Part shown: piece after piece, positions 45,814 to 58,390 of the stretch
How the letters are laid out: every line of letters begins with the position of its first letter
Numbering within the stretch: position 1 is the stretch's first letter
Source: Apoderus coryli
Taxonomy: Eukaryota; Arthropoda; Insecta; Coleoptera; Attelabidae
Length of the DNA stretch: 64,000 nt
Direction of reading: 5' to 3'
Assembly (NCBI GenBank): GCA_911728435.2
Contig: OU452202.1
Location: forward strand, 18,517,135 to 18,581,134
Notes under the pieces: model-generated
What the model was told of the DNA's origin: nothing
The model's input: the letters and a program-made list of their open reading frames with translations, nothing else
The model's database searches: none
Program-made: the position numbers and the translations under genes

Positions 45814-47753
45814 TTATGCGAAATCTACACTGAAACGTTAATATTTTGTAACAAGGCGAAATTTGAAAGTAATAAAACTAAAACGGTGTTTAGAATTATG
45901 GGACTTACTAATACAGTAAGATGATTGATAATTAAATCATTTTTTAAATGCTCTACAGAATTGGAAAGGGTGTTGGATTCCTGGCTTTCCAGAACATGTT
46001 CGAATTTGCCCAAACAAACTTTCTAGACAGTCTTGGTTTAAGTGTCTGGTACAAACAAATGAATATTTCTTTTTTTTAAGTATTTCCCATAATTATAATG
46101 CCAACAGGATATACGGGGGTCGTTTCAAACAATATATCAGACAATATGTTAATATATCAAGGGTATCAAAGTATTGATATTGCCGTTATAGAAACATTTG
46201 TCAACTAAAAGTATTTTTAAGTTGATTATTTTTATTTTATTATTAGGTGTGTCCTGTAGCTCCGCAGGAGGATGGTATTATTTTGAATAAAAGACAAATA
46301 TTAAGTTGTTTGTAATATCTTTCACAGTCAAGCTGCTTTTAAAGCAACATAAATCCCAATTTCTAAAAATAAATTTCGCCTGATATCATATTTAAAAAAT
46401 CTGGTAAGCACCATTTAATAGAATTTAAAGGACTATTTTTCAAACATTTGCGTCAGTAAATGTTTACTCTGTTTGTTTTAACTCAACAACACGAGAAGCT
46501 TTCTGCATCGGTCTTTTGTAATATCTTTTTCATGATATAATACCTACACCATATTTTTGTTCAGTTTTTATTTTGCAGTCCGTCAAGCACACTAAAGCAT
46601 ACAATATTTACTGAAAAATGAAATAAGACGTAACACAAACATGCCCCTGCGACAGCAGAAGCGCTCCTGGGGCTATGTCTGCGCTATATACACTATCTGC
46701 TATTTTATTTACGCCAATGTTTCGTTGTTCTTTTTTCTAAGCTTTAGTAAAAGCGATTTATCCAGGTCACACTTTTTAACAGTTTAAATATACATTTTCC
46801 GCCTGGAGTTGATAGATTTCAGAAGAGGAGAAAAAAAAACGTTTTTGGTTGATGATAAAATCGAGAAACAGGGCAGCTTAAATAACTTATACCTGCAGGT
46901 TGATTTTATTATTGGAGCACTAATCTATTATGGAGATACAATAGCTTTTCTCGGATAATTTCTCATATATCTGGCAGCAAACGTATCACACGTTCTTGTT
47001 ATCAGTCTGTCACATTCTCCATATTAATGGCCGGTTTTTCAATGCTCAGTTAACTTTAGCAAACTGTTATTGTCCCTGTTAATATAAGAAGTGGTTATTA
47101 CAGGATCTATTAACAGTCAGTTGCGTAGCAGCGAGTTTAACATAAAGAGTTTGTGGCACTTAAAATACCTGTAACTTTAGCTTGAAGTTCATGTGTTTAA
47201 AACTGACAACACTGAATGTCAAGATAACCTGCAATTTTGTATCAATTTGGATTATTTTGTTGTTTTTAAGCATTTATTTAAAGTGAATTGTAATTTTGGT
47301 ATCAAAATGAATTTTTCTACACTGAAAAAAAAAAGTAGGGTTTATAATTGAGAAACATGTGGGAAAAATTGTATTAATTGTAAATGAAGCATGTTTTTTA
47401 TTAATAGGTGTTATTAATATTAAACAAACGCCTATAAAATATGTTATTTCGCGGAAATAAATGGTTTATTTGAAGTAAATTTATTAATAATTAACTATTT
47501 TTATTTGCTGTTAATAAATTATGTGTTAATTGATGTTACTAAAAAATTCTTTAAATAAGAATGATTTGTTTAATAATAATTAGTATCTACAAGTATTGTT
47601 ATAATTGTTGATTATTTGTATCATATTTATTTAAGATAAAAACGAGAACCACAAAATTTCACTGCACTTTATATTAGACTAACTAAACGAAATTGAAATA
47701 CTATATAGGTAAATAAATAAACGGGGAATATAATACAGTACAATCAACGTGAA
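45814..47753. other. No recognisable gene
   Basis: AT-rich. Near 47030, GGCCGGTTTTTCAATGCTCA resembles TIR-like sequence of some insect elements, but no partner was found. Confidence 0.45.
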
Positions 47754-48170
47754 TTAAATATTAGAATTAAAATTAAAGACAGAATTAAGAATTGTATATT
47801 CCGGGTAGTTACATTGACAGTTAAGGACTGTAACATGAGGATCATTCTTTAATCTCAGGATTTCCAAAATCTCCAATAAAGTAAGACGTAAACTTTTATT
47901 ACACCTATGTAGCAATTTGGAGTTCTGTTCGATATCAAAATTGTGTGAAGAGCAAAATCAAATGGTTAGCAAACGAAGAAGGAGTATTATCAAAATCAGT
48001 TCCAGAATATCTGTTAAAATAACCTAATTCTAGTAGAATTCCTCCGTCCAGACTGCCCAACATAGGCACTATCACAATCTCGGCAAGATATCAAATAAAC
48101 CCCAGATTGATCACTATAAATTTTTGGAATAGACATCCTTTCATAAACTTGTTTATTTTCGAAGCAAAAC
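47754..48170 (-). pseudogene. Penelope-like element, GIY-YIG endonuclease region
   Basis: On the minus strand one frame reads CFENKQVYERMSIPKIYSD then SGVYLISCRDCDSAYVGQSG, the GIY and YIG motifs of the Penelope endonuclease with the CxxC-type Cys pair. After two frameshifts, SFANHLI and SKLLHRCNKSLRLTLLEILE follow to the stop at 47754. GIY-YIG is the nuclease that nicks target DNA for this retroelement class. The RT domain upstream is not visible, and frameshifts disable it. The LLHRCNK..RL..LEILEI tail matches 62346-62500. Confidence 0.8.
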
Positions 48171-49475
48171 ATATAAAAATTGGGGGTTTCAATTAAAAAA
48201 ACTTGAATTTTGACTTTTTTTTCAAATACCCTGTATTCTTATTTATTAAAAAATATACATAGGGGCCTAAAATAGGTCTATATCTACTAGAATACAACTT
48301 TATATCTACTAGGATATCTCAACAAATAGGTACAATTTTTAAAGCTTCCATATAATAAAAAATTGTAATTATCCTTTATACAGGGTGTTTCAAAAAGTCG
48401 CATCAATATTTAAGGTAGTGATTTCTCAGGTCATTTTATGAAAAATAATTGTTTCCAAAATACAAGGGGATAAAGTTTTTTTTGTAAATAATTAAAATGT
48501 CCCCTTACCGATGAAAACATTTTAGGCGCATTGGCTCAGTCGACCGATACACTATACCAGATTTTCAGGCAATTCCACGTTGTAGTTTCTCCATGATCGA
48601 TCGGAAACCTTCCCGGTGGGACCACGCTATAGAATTGTGAAATATATTCCTAAGGGTGGTCCATTTTGGAGTATAATAGACAATCTCAAAAAAAGTTTTA
48701 TTTTTTTGCAAAAAATGTCAAAAAAATAAGTAAAGTTACACCGTATAACTTGAATTATTTTTGCTGTAATAGATACACGTACCTTAAGGTTGTTTTTCTG
48801 ATTTAGAACATCCATACTTCGCCAAATGCTCAATGTTCAGTTCTATAACCTGTACCATCCAGTACATTGTGACTAGTGAACCACTTGAGAATACATAGAG
48901 CCGCGGGAACAGCATAACTATATATTCGTGTATCTAACGGCTCCTCGTTCGCCTCTACGTTATGGCTCTATTGTGATGAGTCCCATGTTTAATGCAATGC
49001 TTCTCAATGTATATTTGTTGTTGCCCTTTGCTGGATGCTTTATATTATTTCCTGGTTTATTTTTTATTTCTATACTTTGTTCTGTTTGTTTGGTTTATTA
49101 TAGAGCAAACGGGATCTAAAAAAGCAAATAGATAACCCACACGGTGTGTTATGTTTGCACAGGATTTAGTTTCGTGAATGTGGTTTAGAAGTTTGTCATA
49201 CTTTTTAATAACTGAATTAGATTTTGTATTACTATTTTTACCATTGAACATTATAAGCATTTGAGTACCAATGGCAAAACCTTTCGTTGCTTCTGGCAAA
49301 TTTTTAATATTAGATTCTGCCATAACAACTGAACCTTGGAAGAAGGTTATCGAGTATTGTTTATGAGTATTTATCAGATATTAAATTAAATAATTGAAAA
49401 ACTACAAAATGTCCATTTTGTAATGCTAAATACGAAAAACCCAAAAACATTTCGGGTTTCCATTTGAAAAAATTG
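48171..49475. other. Solitary CAGGGTG end at 48381; no gene
   Basis: TA-CAGGGTGTTTCAAAAAGTC begins at 48381, without an inverted partner. Other frames show no motif. Confidence 0.4.
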
Positions 49476-49690
49476 AGCTTGGGCTTGAACGTCGTCCCAG
49501 GCCAGGTGTCGTGCCCGAAAACATTGATGCTGTGCTAAAACTGATTACAAAAGATCCTCATGTGACATAATGAGATTCTACGAACATTTAGCTGCTTAAA
49601 AGGTTTGATCTCAAGCAATTTGATGATAGCTCAAAATGATACGCGATCAATTTGTGCAAACAAAATGCTCAAAAAATAAAATAACGGTGA
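49476..49690 (+). pseudogene. Mariner transposase DNA-binding-region fragment
   Basis: The frame reads LERRPRPGVVPENIDAVLKL then ITKDPHVT and a stop, followed by LKRFDLKQ-type sequence. VVPENIDAV...I..D..VT is the linker and second helix-turn-helix region of mariner transposases. The catalytic domain is absent here. Another mariner piece lies at 53385, but continuity across 3.7 kb is not supported. Confidence 0.6.
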
Positions 49691-49969
49691 GTTTTGATGC
49701 TTGTCTCAATTTAATTTTGAGGCTTATTTTTTGCGGGTCCCTTGCATTATTATTTATCAAAACACTATCTAGTATTTGTTGAAGAAGATTATCCTCATCC
49801 AAGGGCTATAACTTGATATAATTAAATAATTATATTTCAAAATCTAAATACAAAAGTTTTGAGTTTCTACTATACTATCTTTCAGAATAATTGGAATCAA
49901 ACAATTTATTTTGCATTGCAAACTAGAAGAAAATATTTTTTTTATTTAAAATATATTTGAAATGGAACA

Positions 49970-50653
49970 CCCTATGGGGGGGCTTGACATAATTATAACC
50001 TAACTTTTTTTGTACTACTTTTATTCCATTTGTGTCAAAAATGTGATAAAGTTTTCTACATAAAAAAGGCATACTTGATTTTTCTCGAAAAACTTAAACG
50101 TTTTCGAGAAATTCGAGTTTGAAAATTTTAGGACAAAACTGATACTTAGTACACAGCATTAATAAATACAGTTTGCTAACGAAACGTTTTACAAAATTTT
50201 ATTAATGCTGTGTACCAGTTTTGTCCTAAAATTTTCAAACTCAAATTTCTCGAAAACGTTTAAGTTTTTCGAGAAAAATCAAGTATGCCTTTTTTATGTA
50301 GAAAACTTTATTTTATCATATTTTTGACACAAATGGAATAAAAGTCGCAAGAAAAAAAAGTTAGGTTATAATTAAGGCAAGGGTCCCCCGTTTACCCGCC
50401 TATGTTCATCCTTTTTTATTCAATTTGATGTCAGTTTACGACATTTAACTAGGTGAATAAATATCCTACATTTGATTATTTCAGCTTTACTCGTTTCGAA
50501 ATTATTTCAAAAAAATCGTCCTGAGGCAGTCATTTTTAACAGCCTCTATCTTTGTAAAAAAAAATAAGGACTTTTAGAAAAATTACAATTTTGGTTTTTT
50601 TCATGATTAGACGTCCCCAATTCGTTTTGGCTACCTATTTTAGAAACAACGTG
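49970..50653. mobile_element. Foldback element family A, truncated copy
   Basis: Matches 13473-14439: AATTATAACCTAACTTTTTT, ATGTGATAAAGTTTTCTACA, TTTAGGACAAAACTG and the mirrored right arm down to GAAACAACGTGTA, a decayed terminus. The outer left arm is missing. Confidence 0.8.
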
Positions 50654-51652
50654 TATATCATCCATAGTAAGGGCTCTAGGTGGGTGTCAAAATATAATGA
50701 ATGACCCTGTACTTGATCGTACGTCTCATCTGTTTAAGCTTTAACTGTGTAGACATGAATCTTCAATTAATTATTAATAAAATATCCAGCAAATTTCGTA
50801 AATTTTGATTATTAAAACCATACAATAACGAATATTTAAATTTCCATAAATTGAATGAACCCTTTTTTTCTCAATCATCTCAACAGAGAATTCATATAAA
50901 ATGTAAAAATCAACGACGATATTGACGGTTCTCTTAAAGTGGAAACCGTTTATATTACGGTGTGGCATAAAGAAATGGAAATTTAGTGTTTCTAACAGAG
51001 TCCCTGTAGATATTCACGTAGTAAAGAAAAGTGTACCTCTGTTAGTATTGAATCTAAGTTATTTCCCGATATTTCTCACATACCACCTAAATGTAGGTCA
51101 CGTGAACGTGGCGCTTATTTTTAAAGTTGTAATTTAACTTTCTAGGAGAAATTTAGTATGGAGAATTTTCATGAATTCTATATTAAGGTCGATATTACAT
51201 TGTATGCCATTTCACCTCCTATACTTATAAGAAAGTGTTCGTCTTTAATTTACTTAACCGTAATGATATACGGAAGTTGAATATAATATTCTAGTTTTAG
51301 CGCACTTTTGATAAGGAATTGATAAAAAGAAACTCGGTTGGTTCGCCTCAAAACTTTCCCGACAAGATATTATAATATAATCAAAAATATGTGTGACCTT
51401 GTGTATTATTTTTATGTCAATTGCGGTAACTTTTTTCCCAGCTATCCCTATTACGATCCACCCCTAGTCAGTTTTTAAAAACTATTTTAGAACCATTTTA
51501 TCCAGCATAAAATGGCTAGACTGGTTAGTGTACAAAATTTCTTTTGTTTATGATACACCTTTTCTAGACAAAAATCCTTAAAAACCAACGGGATCCAACT
51601 TTTAACACTCTGTAACACGAAAACCAAACCTTTTTCCGGTATATAATAATGA
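50654..51652. other. No gene; holds one dispersed repeat copy
   Basis: The 34020 repeat family recurs at 51330-51402. An open frame at 50922-51137 shows no motif. Confidence 0.45.
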
Positions 51653-52670
51653 CAGGGTGTTAGTAAATAAGTGCTACAAACTCCAGGAGATAATTCTGCA
51701 TGAAAAAATAATGACAGTTTGCTATATAAACATATGTCCGCAAATGCTTCGTTTTCTGAGATACAATAAAGTGTTAAAGTTTTTCTTAAAAACTGAAGAT
51801 TTATTGATTGCTCTGAAACCGGTGGGGATATGCAAATGAAATTTAGTGGGTTTTAGGAGGTAGTTATTGCGCATTTTGTGACATGCAATTAAGAATTTTA
51901 TGTTCATCAGTGGCGCGCATACGGGTAATGATCTCAATTTTTTAAAGCAAAAAATAGTACGCCACCGGAATTTTTCAAATTAAAAATTATTTTGGAATTC
52001 ATCGTTCAATTTGTGATAAAAAACCTCTCTTGCTTTTTTATCGTAGGGGGCATCGTTTTTGTGCAACAAAATAAATAAAACATCTTACCCCGTATTTTTC
52101 ATTTCTTTAATACATTATCAAGAACTATCTAATACAATAAACATTAAACCAAAACAATAAGAGAAAATAACACTAATAATAAAGAAACGCTAATTTGACA
52201 TTTCGTTGATATATTCAAATTTAACAGAATGTTGACAGTAGCCGCGAGATGTTTCATTTTTTTGCACAAATGCCGCCTACGATGAAAATGCCAGAGAGAT
52301 TTTTTATCACAAATTGAACGAGGAATTTCAAAATGACTTTTAATTTGAAAAATTCTAGTGGCGTACCATTCTTTTCTTTAAAAAAAATTGAGATTATTTG
52401 GTACCCGTATGCGCGCCACTGATGAACATAATTATTAATAATTTTCAAAAAATGCGCAATAACTACCTCTTAAAACCCACTGAATTTAATTTGCATATCT
52501 CCACCAATTTCAGAGCAATCAATAAATCTTCAGTTTTTAAGAAAAACTTTAACACCCCGTATCTCAGAAAACGAAGCATTTGCGGACATATGTTTATATA
52601 GCAAACTGTCATTATTTTTTCATACAGAATTACCTCCTGAAGTTTGTCGCACTTATTTACTAACACCCTG
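51653..52670. mobile_element. Foldback element family B, full-length copy, 1018 bp
   Basis: CAGGGTGTTAGTAAATAAGT and its inverse bound arms of about 400 bases that also share GTTTGCTATATAAACATATG and GCAAATGCTTCGTTTTCTGA. TA follows the right end, while the left flank reads GA, probably mutated. The centre (about 52070-52250) is unique AT-rich sequence absent from the copy at 35346-36017. No transposase piece was recognised. Confidence 0.85.
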
Positions 52671-53384
52671 TATATGACCTTTTTCATATTTCTGAATGTT
52701 CTACCTACTGTTCAATTTTAGCAAATAGATGCAACTCGGGACGCCCTGTTGGAAACGTGATTTATGTTATTAATGTATACTGTCGATTTGTGGAGATGCA
52801 CTTTGGCAGACATAATCGAAACGTGCGGATATTATGGGCATTACGATCTGCTTTGAACCACCCGCACCAACTGCAATAGTCAATCTGATTATGAACGCAC
52901 AATTGCGGAACTATAATATCAAAAAAGAACACCCTATCGACGGCAAACAATTTATCTTTTGAGCTGTGGATGAGCCTTTGAACCGAGATTGTATGTGCTC
53001 CTACATAACTTGAATGTTATTTAACCAATGATAGCAATGTTAACTTCAAGACTTCTGATAGGTACGCAACTTTTATTATGGTTATTGTGCAGAACCGTTT
53101 GGACACTCTTGAGATCTCTGGTGTTTATAAATTGATTTGCAACTATATTAGACGACCTGGAAGAAGGATTAGCATTTATGAGATTTTTTTAATTTTTAGA
53201 GTTGCAAGAGATCCTCATTTGGATTGTGTGAATCATCAGTGATTTTTTTTTAAATCAGATTTTTCACATTTTCCGTTTTGTTTTATTATTTTGTTGTTAT
53301 TGTAGATGCTTTCGTAGGTTTAACTGATCACGGAAAACTTAAATAGTGGTATTTCAAAAGACGTTATAAATTGTAACAGGTGAC
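52671..53384. other. No recognisable gene
   Basis: RRPGRRISI..I and RVARDPHLD near 53140-53220 hint at a mariner N-terminal region in line with the fragment that follows, but this is too weak to call. Confidence 0.35.
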
Positions 53385-53585
53385 GGATCATGGATCTATG
53401 CGTATGAGCGAGAACATAAACATTAATCGACTGTATTGGTGTTTTAAAATGAGCCTAATCGAACAAAAGTGGTTCGCGACGTTTTCCAAACACTGTACGT
53501 TTGGTGAATAAAGGAACTCGTTCTCGGAGCATTCTTCATCAAGACAATGCAATCCCTCACACATCTCGTCAGGCAATAGACATAG
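53385..53585 (+). pseudogene. Mariner transposase catalytic fragment with internal deletion
   Basis: TGDGSWIYAYEREHKH (the first catalytic Asp region, normally TGDESWIYAYEPE), then NEPNRTKVVRDVF. In another frame ILHQDNAIPHTSRQAID carries the second Asp. About 70 residues normally separating these blocks are missing and the third Asp is not found. Dead by stops and deletion. Confidence 0.75.
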
Positions 53586-54995
53586 GCTATGTTCCGAAAC
53601 CTACTGAAAACACTTAAATAATACAAATTGCTTGCTTTTTTAGTACTGATGAAATGTCATTATATCCTGCATAACATTACTGACATTTACTGAAAATAGC
53701 AAAGTGCGGGAGGTGATATATTATTTCTTTTTGTTATAGGTTAGTTAAACGTTGATACGATATAATTAAATTTGAACAGATTAAAAGTTGTTGATATAGA
53801 CAATTATTATAATTATCAGATCGAGATCACAAAAGAAGAGTTTGATAGAACTCATTCAGGTACACCTTGTTAACTTTTCTAGTAATCTAGTAGCATTTTA
53901 TATTATTTGTAAACGGGATGGTGCCAAAGTCCCCGCAGAAGAAAACAATCAAGACATTGAATCCCAACATCTTCTCCGAAAACGCAAAAACTACTTGTCA
54001 AAACGAAAACCCAACAATTTGCAGGTTAGGGTCCATATTTTACCACAGCTAATATGCACATTAGCTGCGATTTTACTGTCAAAAGTGTTCCGTTTGTTTT
54101 CGTAACTTCAGTTCATATTAATTTTGAAACACATTTATCAGTACTAGTAATTTTTCTTATTAATACCTAGAGGTAGATGAAGCGATGAAGGCTAGTGATG
54201 GTTATTGACGTAACTAGTAATAATTATTTTGGTCTCACAAATTGGTGTTTTGTTGATTTTTCTTTAGTAATCATTTTCCACCGCTCTTGAGCTATATAAA
54301 AGCCTTTGGCTTTTGCTGCTCATTGTAATAATATTTAGATATTTTTTAGTTAATGATTATAACATAACTAATACACCATTATGAAAACCCACCACTGGAG
54401 AAATTGTTACAAACCTTGAATGTAAATCTATTCCCAGTTTCCATTACTAAACAAAACAGGAAATTAATGTTTTTCTTTAATGGCTTTTCCACCTGTACGC
54501 CCTTTTGCTCTATATCACCGCAGAAAATATATATATGCGGTTTTCTCATATTGAGAAGAAGCCCCGAAGAAAAAGCATACTTAGTATACATCAGGCAGCA
54601 AATGGCTTTGTGATTTGTGTAGTTTATTGCAAATAATATATATACCGACCGATGACAGTGGAACACAGACCAAGAGTGAGCAGGCAAACAAAAGAAATTT
54701 CACATTTAAAAGGTTTCACATGTTTGCTCCAAACGTATTTTAGATGCCTTTGGAAGTGACACATAGGTATTACGAGAGATGTTAAATAAATTTCCAGATA
54801 AAAACACTAAAAATGATTATTGCTTTGATAATATTTAACGGAATAGTCAAAATTGAATTTTATAACTGCCAAATTTTTCACCAGACATGTTAAACCAGAC
54901 AGACAGAGATACAGGGTTTTAATGTTATGTTTCGTTTTTTAAATTTTCTCGAAGAATTCGTAAACCAGTAATATGAAGTGTTAAACTGTTTTATA
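53586..54995. other. No recognisable gene
   Basis: Open frame 53842-54105 has a basic segment (LRKRKNYLSKRKPNN) but no known domain. The rest is AT-rich. Confidence 0.4.
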
Positions 54996-56207
54996 CAAGG
55001 TGATTATGGTTGCAACAAACGAAAACTGGTGATCCCTGAAAACAATTTAAATTTTTTATTATTGAACCCATGTGCGCAAATGCTTCGTTATCGAGATACA
55101 GGGTGTCCAAATTTAGTGGTCAGGTTAACTTTTTTGTTCATTTCTCAAAAACTAGCTAACCGATTTTGAGAAAATTTTACATGCATTTGGATAAATTTTA
55201 CACATAAATTAGTTAAACACAGCTTTGACAAGCTTCATTATTTTAAATTATTACTTTTTTAAAAAGAGCAACTTATAAGCTACAAAAAAGTTAATTACGT
55301 CGATGTTGTGGTTTCTACCATTTTTATGGAAACCGATAAATTGCAAGTTAATGGTAGATTTAAATCAAAATAACGTTTACCAGAAATCAAAAAGAAAAAT
55401 CAAAGTTGCCGTGGAAAACGATTTAATAATAACAAATTACTTAACAACAAATTTTAAGGCCTATCAGTACAATTAAAAATTTAACAATAAAAAAACTAAA
55501 CTCGCCATTAAAATAAGAAAATTAATAACAACTGTTCAAACTGCCCTACATTGACAGTAATGCACATTTTACATCTCTCAACTAATGAATTTGTAGCTCT
55601 AATAAGAATATTATGATTGTTTCTTATTTTCCTAGCAGCTTCATGAACTATCTCCAGTAGTTGGTTTTCATGTATAATTGTTACACTGCAAACCAATTGT
55701 TTCTTGTACCCACATAAAAAGAAGTCGAAAGAGAGTATTCTCTGGCCGCTGCTCTTGCATTTGCATTACACAAACATATTCTTCAATAGAAAAACTCATT
55801 TTAATTTAGAAAAAAACATTCGCAATATTAAAAACAACTACGAAATAATAAAACAATTTTAACTAATTTAAATTTGTTGCTGTCAAAGTTTTTTTTATTG
55901 TTGCGGCATTCGTTTTCCACGGCAACTTTGATTTTTCATTTTGATTTCTGGTAAACGTTATTTTGATTTAAATCTACCATTAACTTACAATTTATCGGTT
56001 TCCATAAAAATGGTAGAAATCACAACATCGACGTAATTAACTTTTTTGTAGCTTATAAGTTGCTCTTTTTAAAAAAGTAATAATTTAAAATAATCAAGCT
56101 TGTCAAAGCTGTCTTTAATTAGTTTATGTGTAAAATTTACTCAAATGCGTAAATTACTTTTAGCAATCTCCAGTTTTAGTTTGTTGCAACCATAATGAAT
56201 CACCCTG
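54996..56207 (-). mobile_element. Long-inverted-repeat element with fused transposase ends (family D)
   Basis: Ends CAAGGTGATTATGGTTGCAA (left, one change from CAGGGTG) and the inverse of CAGGGTGATTCATTATGGTT (right), with TA outside (54994-54995 and 56208-56209). Arms of roughly 400-450 bases are inverted copies, for example AACGTTATTTTGATTTAAAT and TTCCATAAAAATGGTAGAAA. The centre encodes only the two ends of a transposase on the minus strand. It therefore shows how such foldbacks arise: the catalytic core is lost and the arms and termini are kept. Confidence 0.85.
55508..55799 (-). pseudogene. Transposase N-terminus joined to its C-terminus, catalytic core deleted
   Basis: From ATG at 55799 the frame reads MSFSIEEYVCVMQMQEQRPE, like the DUF4817-type helix-turn-helix start of insect Tc1/mariner-like transposases. 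In another frame (55696-55508) NQLLEIVHEAARKIRNN and SLVERCKMCITVNVGQFEQL match the C-terminal tail of the same proteins, where C..VNG..FE.L is typical. The 250 or so residues between, including all DDE motifs, are absent. The junction is near 55700. It cannot act as a recombinase. Confidence 0.65.
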
Positions 56208-57789
56208 TATATATATATATTATTAATAAATCCGTAAATCCACCACGTTAAAAATCAGAAAGGGTATTTTTGCTTTAAATTTCACTATAGGAGGTAAAAC
56301 TGGGTGCATACTTTTCGTTGTACTATACACTGCATAAATTTGAGCTACATTATAATGAAATAATAATTATAATTAGCTTATATTTATTATTCAATCAGCA
56401 ACTATATTATTGAAATTGTTATAAAATAAATATTTATATATGATAAATAAAATTACATTTCGAACAATTTTTATGATCCAATTACATACTGTAATCATTA
56501 TGTTTTATAAATTTGTCATTCAAGCAATAATTGAGTATTTCGAACTAAAATTTGTTATATACTGATTAATAATAATTATTCGTAGGTAGTTATTTACTTT
56601 GAAAACTTTTTTAATTCGCCTTGATGTTCTCTATCGCTGTTATAAATTAAGAGGATTTGCAATTTTGCTTATATTAAATACGAAAAAAGATCTTTAGTCG
56701 TTCTACTTTCCAAATTTAAAACTTTGATTAATTTCGTTTTAATGAATCCATTAAGGCAACAGAGCTCGTTTATTACCTTTGTTGAGACACTTTTGTAACT
56801 AAACTGGGACATTGTTAGATGTATACCCAGTGGCTTAAATAGAGTGTCTGGAGTGAACGCTGATATTTTGTATTTTAAAACGTAATCAATGTCAAAGCCA
56901 AGTGTTGAGTAAATAATTTAATAAAAGACGTTTGATCCACATATTTCAATGTTACAATTATTATTGTTCAAATCACAACAGGCCAAACATGTTTCAGGGC
57001 GTAATATTCCATTTTTGGTGGCTGTACGAGAGACACTATTTATATTTTGAGCCTAGTGATCAAAACATAGTAATTCTTCATTGAGACGTACTTTCTTGTT
57101 TTTCAAAATATTTTATTCTTTTAAGGGTCGAAAAAGTCATATTTGGTAATGGACAAAATTCATTATGAATCTCGATTTTGATATCTCTTTTCATCTTTAT
57201 TAGGTTGAGATTGGAGGTCCTGGTTCGAATTTTATTACCTACTTTAATGAAAGTTTCACTATGGAGTTTGGTGGCCATTGCCGTATCGCAAAGATTTTAT
57301 CTACACTTACAAAATATAAATGAAACATTTTTTATAGTACATTATATCTGTGTTTGTCCAGGTTAATATAAAACGATGCTCCATCCACGTGAATAACACT
57401 TCTTAAAAGCTTAATACGTCTTCGTTCCACTATAGTAGATATTACAGACATAAAACGTGTATGTACTGTTCTAACAAGATTTAGGTCTTATAAATTGGGT
57501 TCTTTATCTGTAAAGTTCAAAGTTAAATGCTGCTTACATACCCAGTAAAACTATTATTATTATTCTATGTTAAGTAACAGTGTTTGAAAACTCAACTTAT
57601 GTGCTTAAAGCACATATTATAAGCAACACATACATACTTGTAGTGTAAGTTTCTCTTGAACTTTCCTATATAAATATTATGTATCCAGAAAATTTATGGC
57701 AAGTATGATACGGTGAACGCAATATGTTACCAACATATAAATCCTGCAATTTAGTGAGCTATGCTACGTGCATCTACAGGGTGCTAAAC
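56208..57789. other. No recognisable gene
   Basis: AT-rich. A TA microsatellite lies next to the element end at 56207-56220. Confidence 0.5.
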
Positions 57790-58390
57790 TATTTGAAGTT
57801 CGTATTTTTCGTATCTCAGGATGTGTCCAAAGTATTCCAACTTTCGTTATGTAACTGTGAGCATTCCTTCGAGAACATTTGACATTCTCGCAAGCACATC
57901 GACTTTCCGCACTCTGATATTTTCAGCATCCGTCGATACGTCCACATTTCCTACAGCTTCCAGCCTTTTACACGTGGACTCTAACGTCTGTTAGAGTCCA
58001 CGCCTCAATTTCATAATAGAGAATACTGAAGACGTAACAATGTAGCACTGGGCAACACAACAAGTTCTCCAGGGCACCCTCGAATATTTTATTTGAGTAA
58101 ATGTTGAATAGTAATGGCGAAAGGATGCAACCCTGTCGGACACCCCTTTTAATTCGACATTTGTTGATCTACCATAATTTGTGCAGTATGGTTACAGTAA
58201 AGATTTGCTATTATTTTGAGGCCTCTATCGTCCAGGCCTACGTCTTTACGGATTTTCGTAAGATTTTCATGTTGCACCCTGTCAAATGCTTTTTCGTAGC
58301 CAATGAAACAGACATAAACAGGAATAGAGACATTCCTGCACCAACACTTCGATACTAAACAGGGCCTCCCTCGTGCCGAACCCGTGTTCT
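57790..58390 (-). pseudogene. RTE-type reverse transcriptase remnant
   Basis: Minus-strand blocks in order: GTREALFSIEVLVQECL, CFIGYEKAFDRVQHENL, GLDDRGLKIIANLY, GVRQGCILSPLLFNIY and GALENLL. Then YYEIEAWTLT and LEAVGN..DV follow directly, ending RKLEYFGHILRYEKYELQI. This is the order of RTE/BovB-like endonuclease-RT proteins. The segment with the catalytic YADD, expected between the LLFNIY and EAWTLT blocks, is deleted. Frameshifts are also present, so it is inactive. Confidence 0.85.

Noticed and set aside
49476..53585. A single mariner element spanning both mariner fragments
   Set aside because: They are 3.7 kb apart with foldback elements between and no shared terminal repeats.
57770..57790. 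CAGGGTG element end in CTACAGGGTGCTAAAC
   Set aside because: It directly abuts the RTE C-terminal coding sequence and no inverted arm follows. It is probably coincidental or element UTR.
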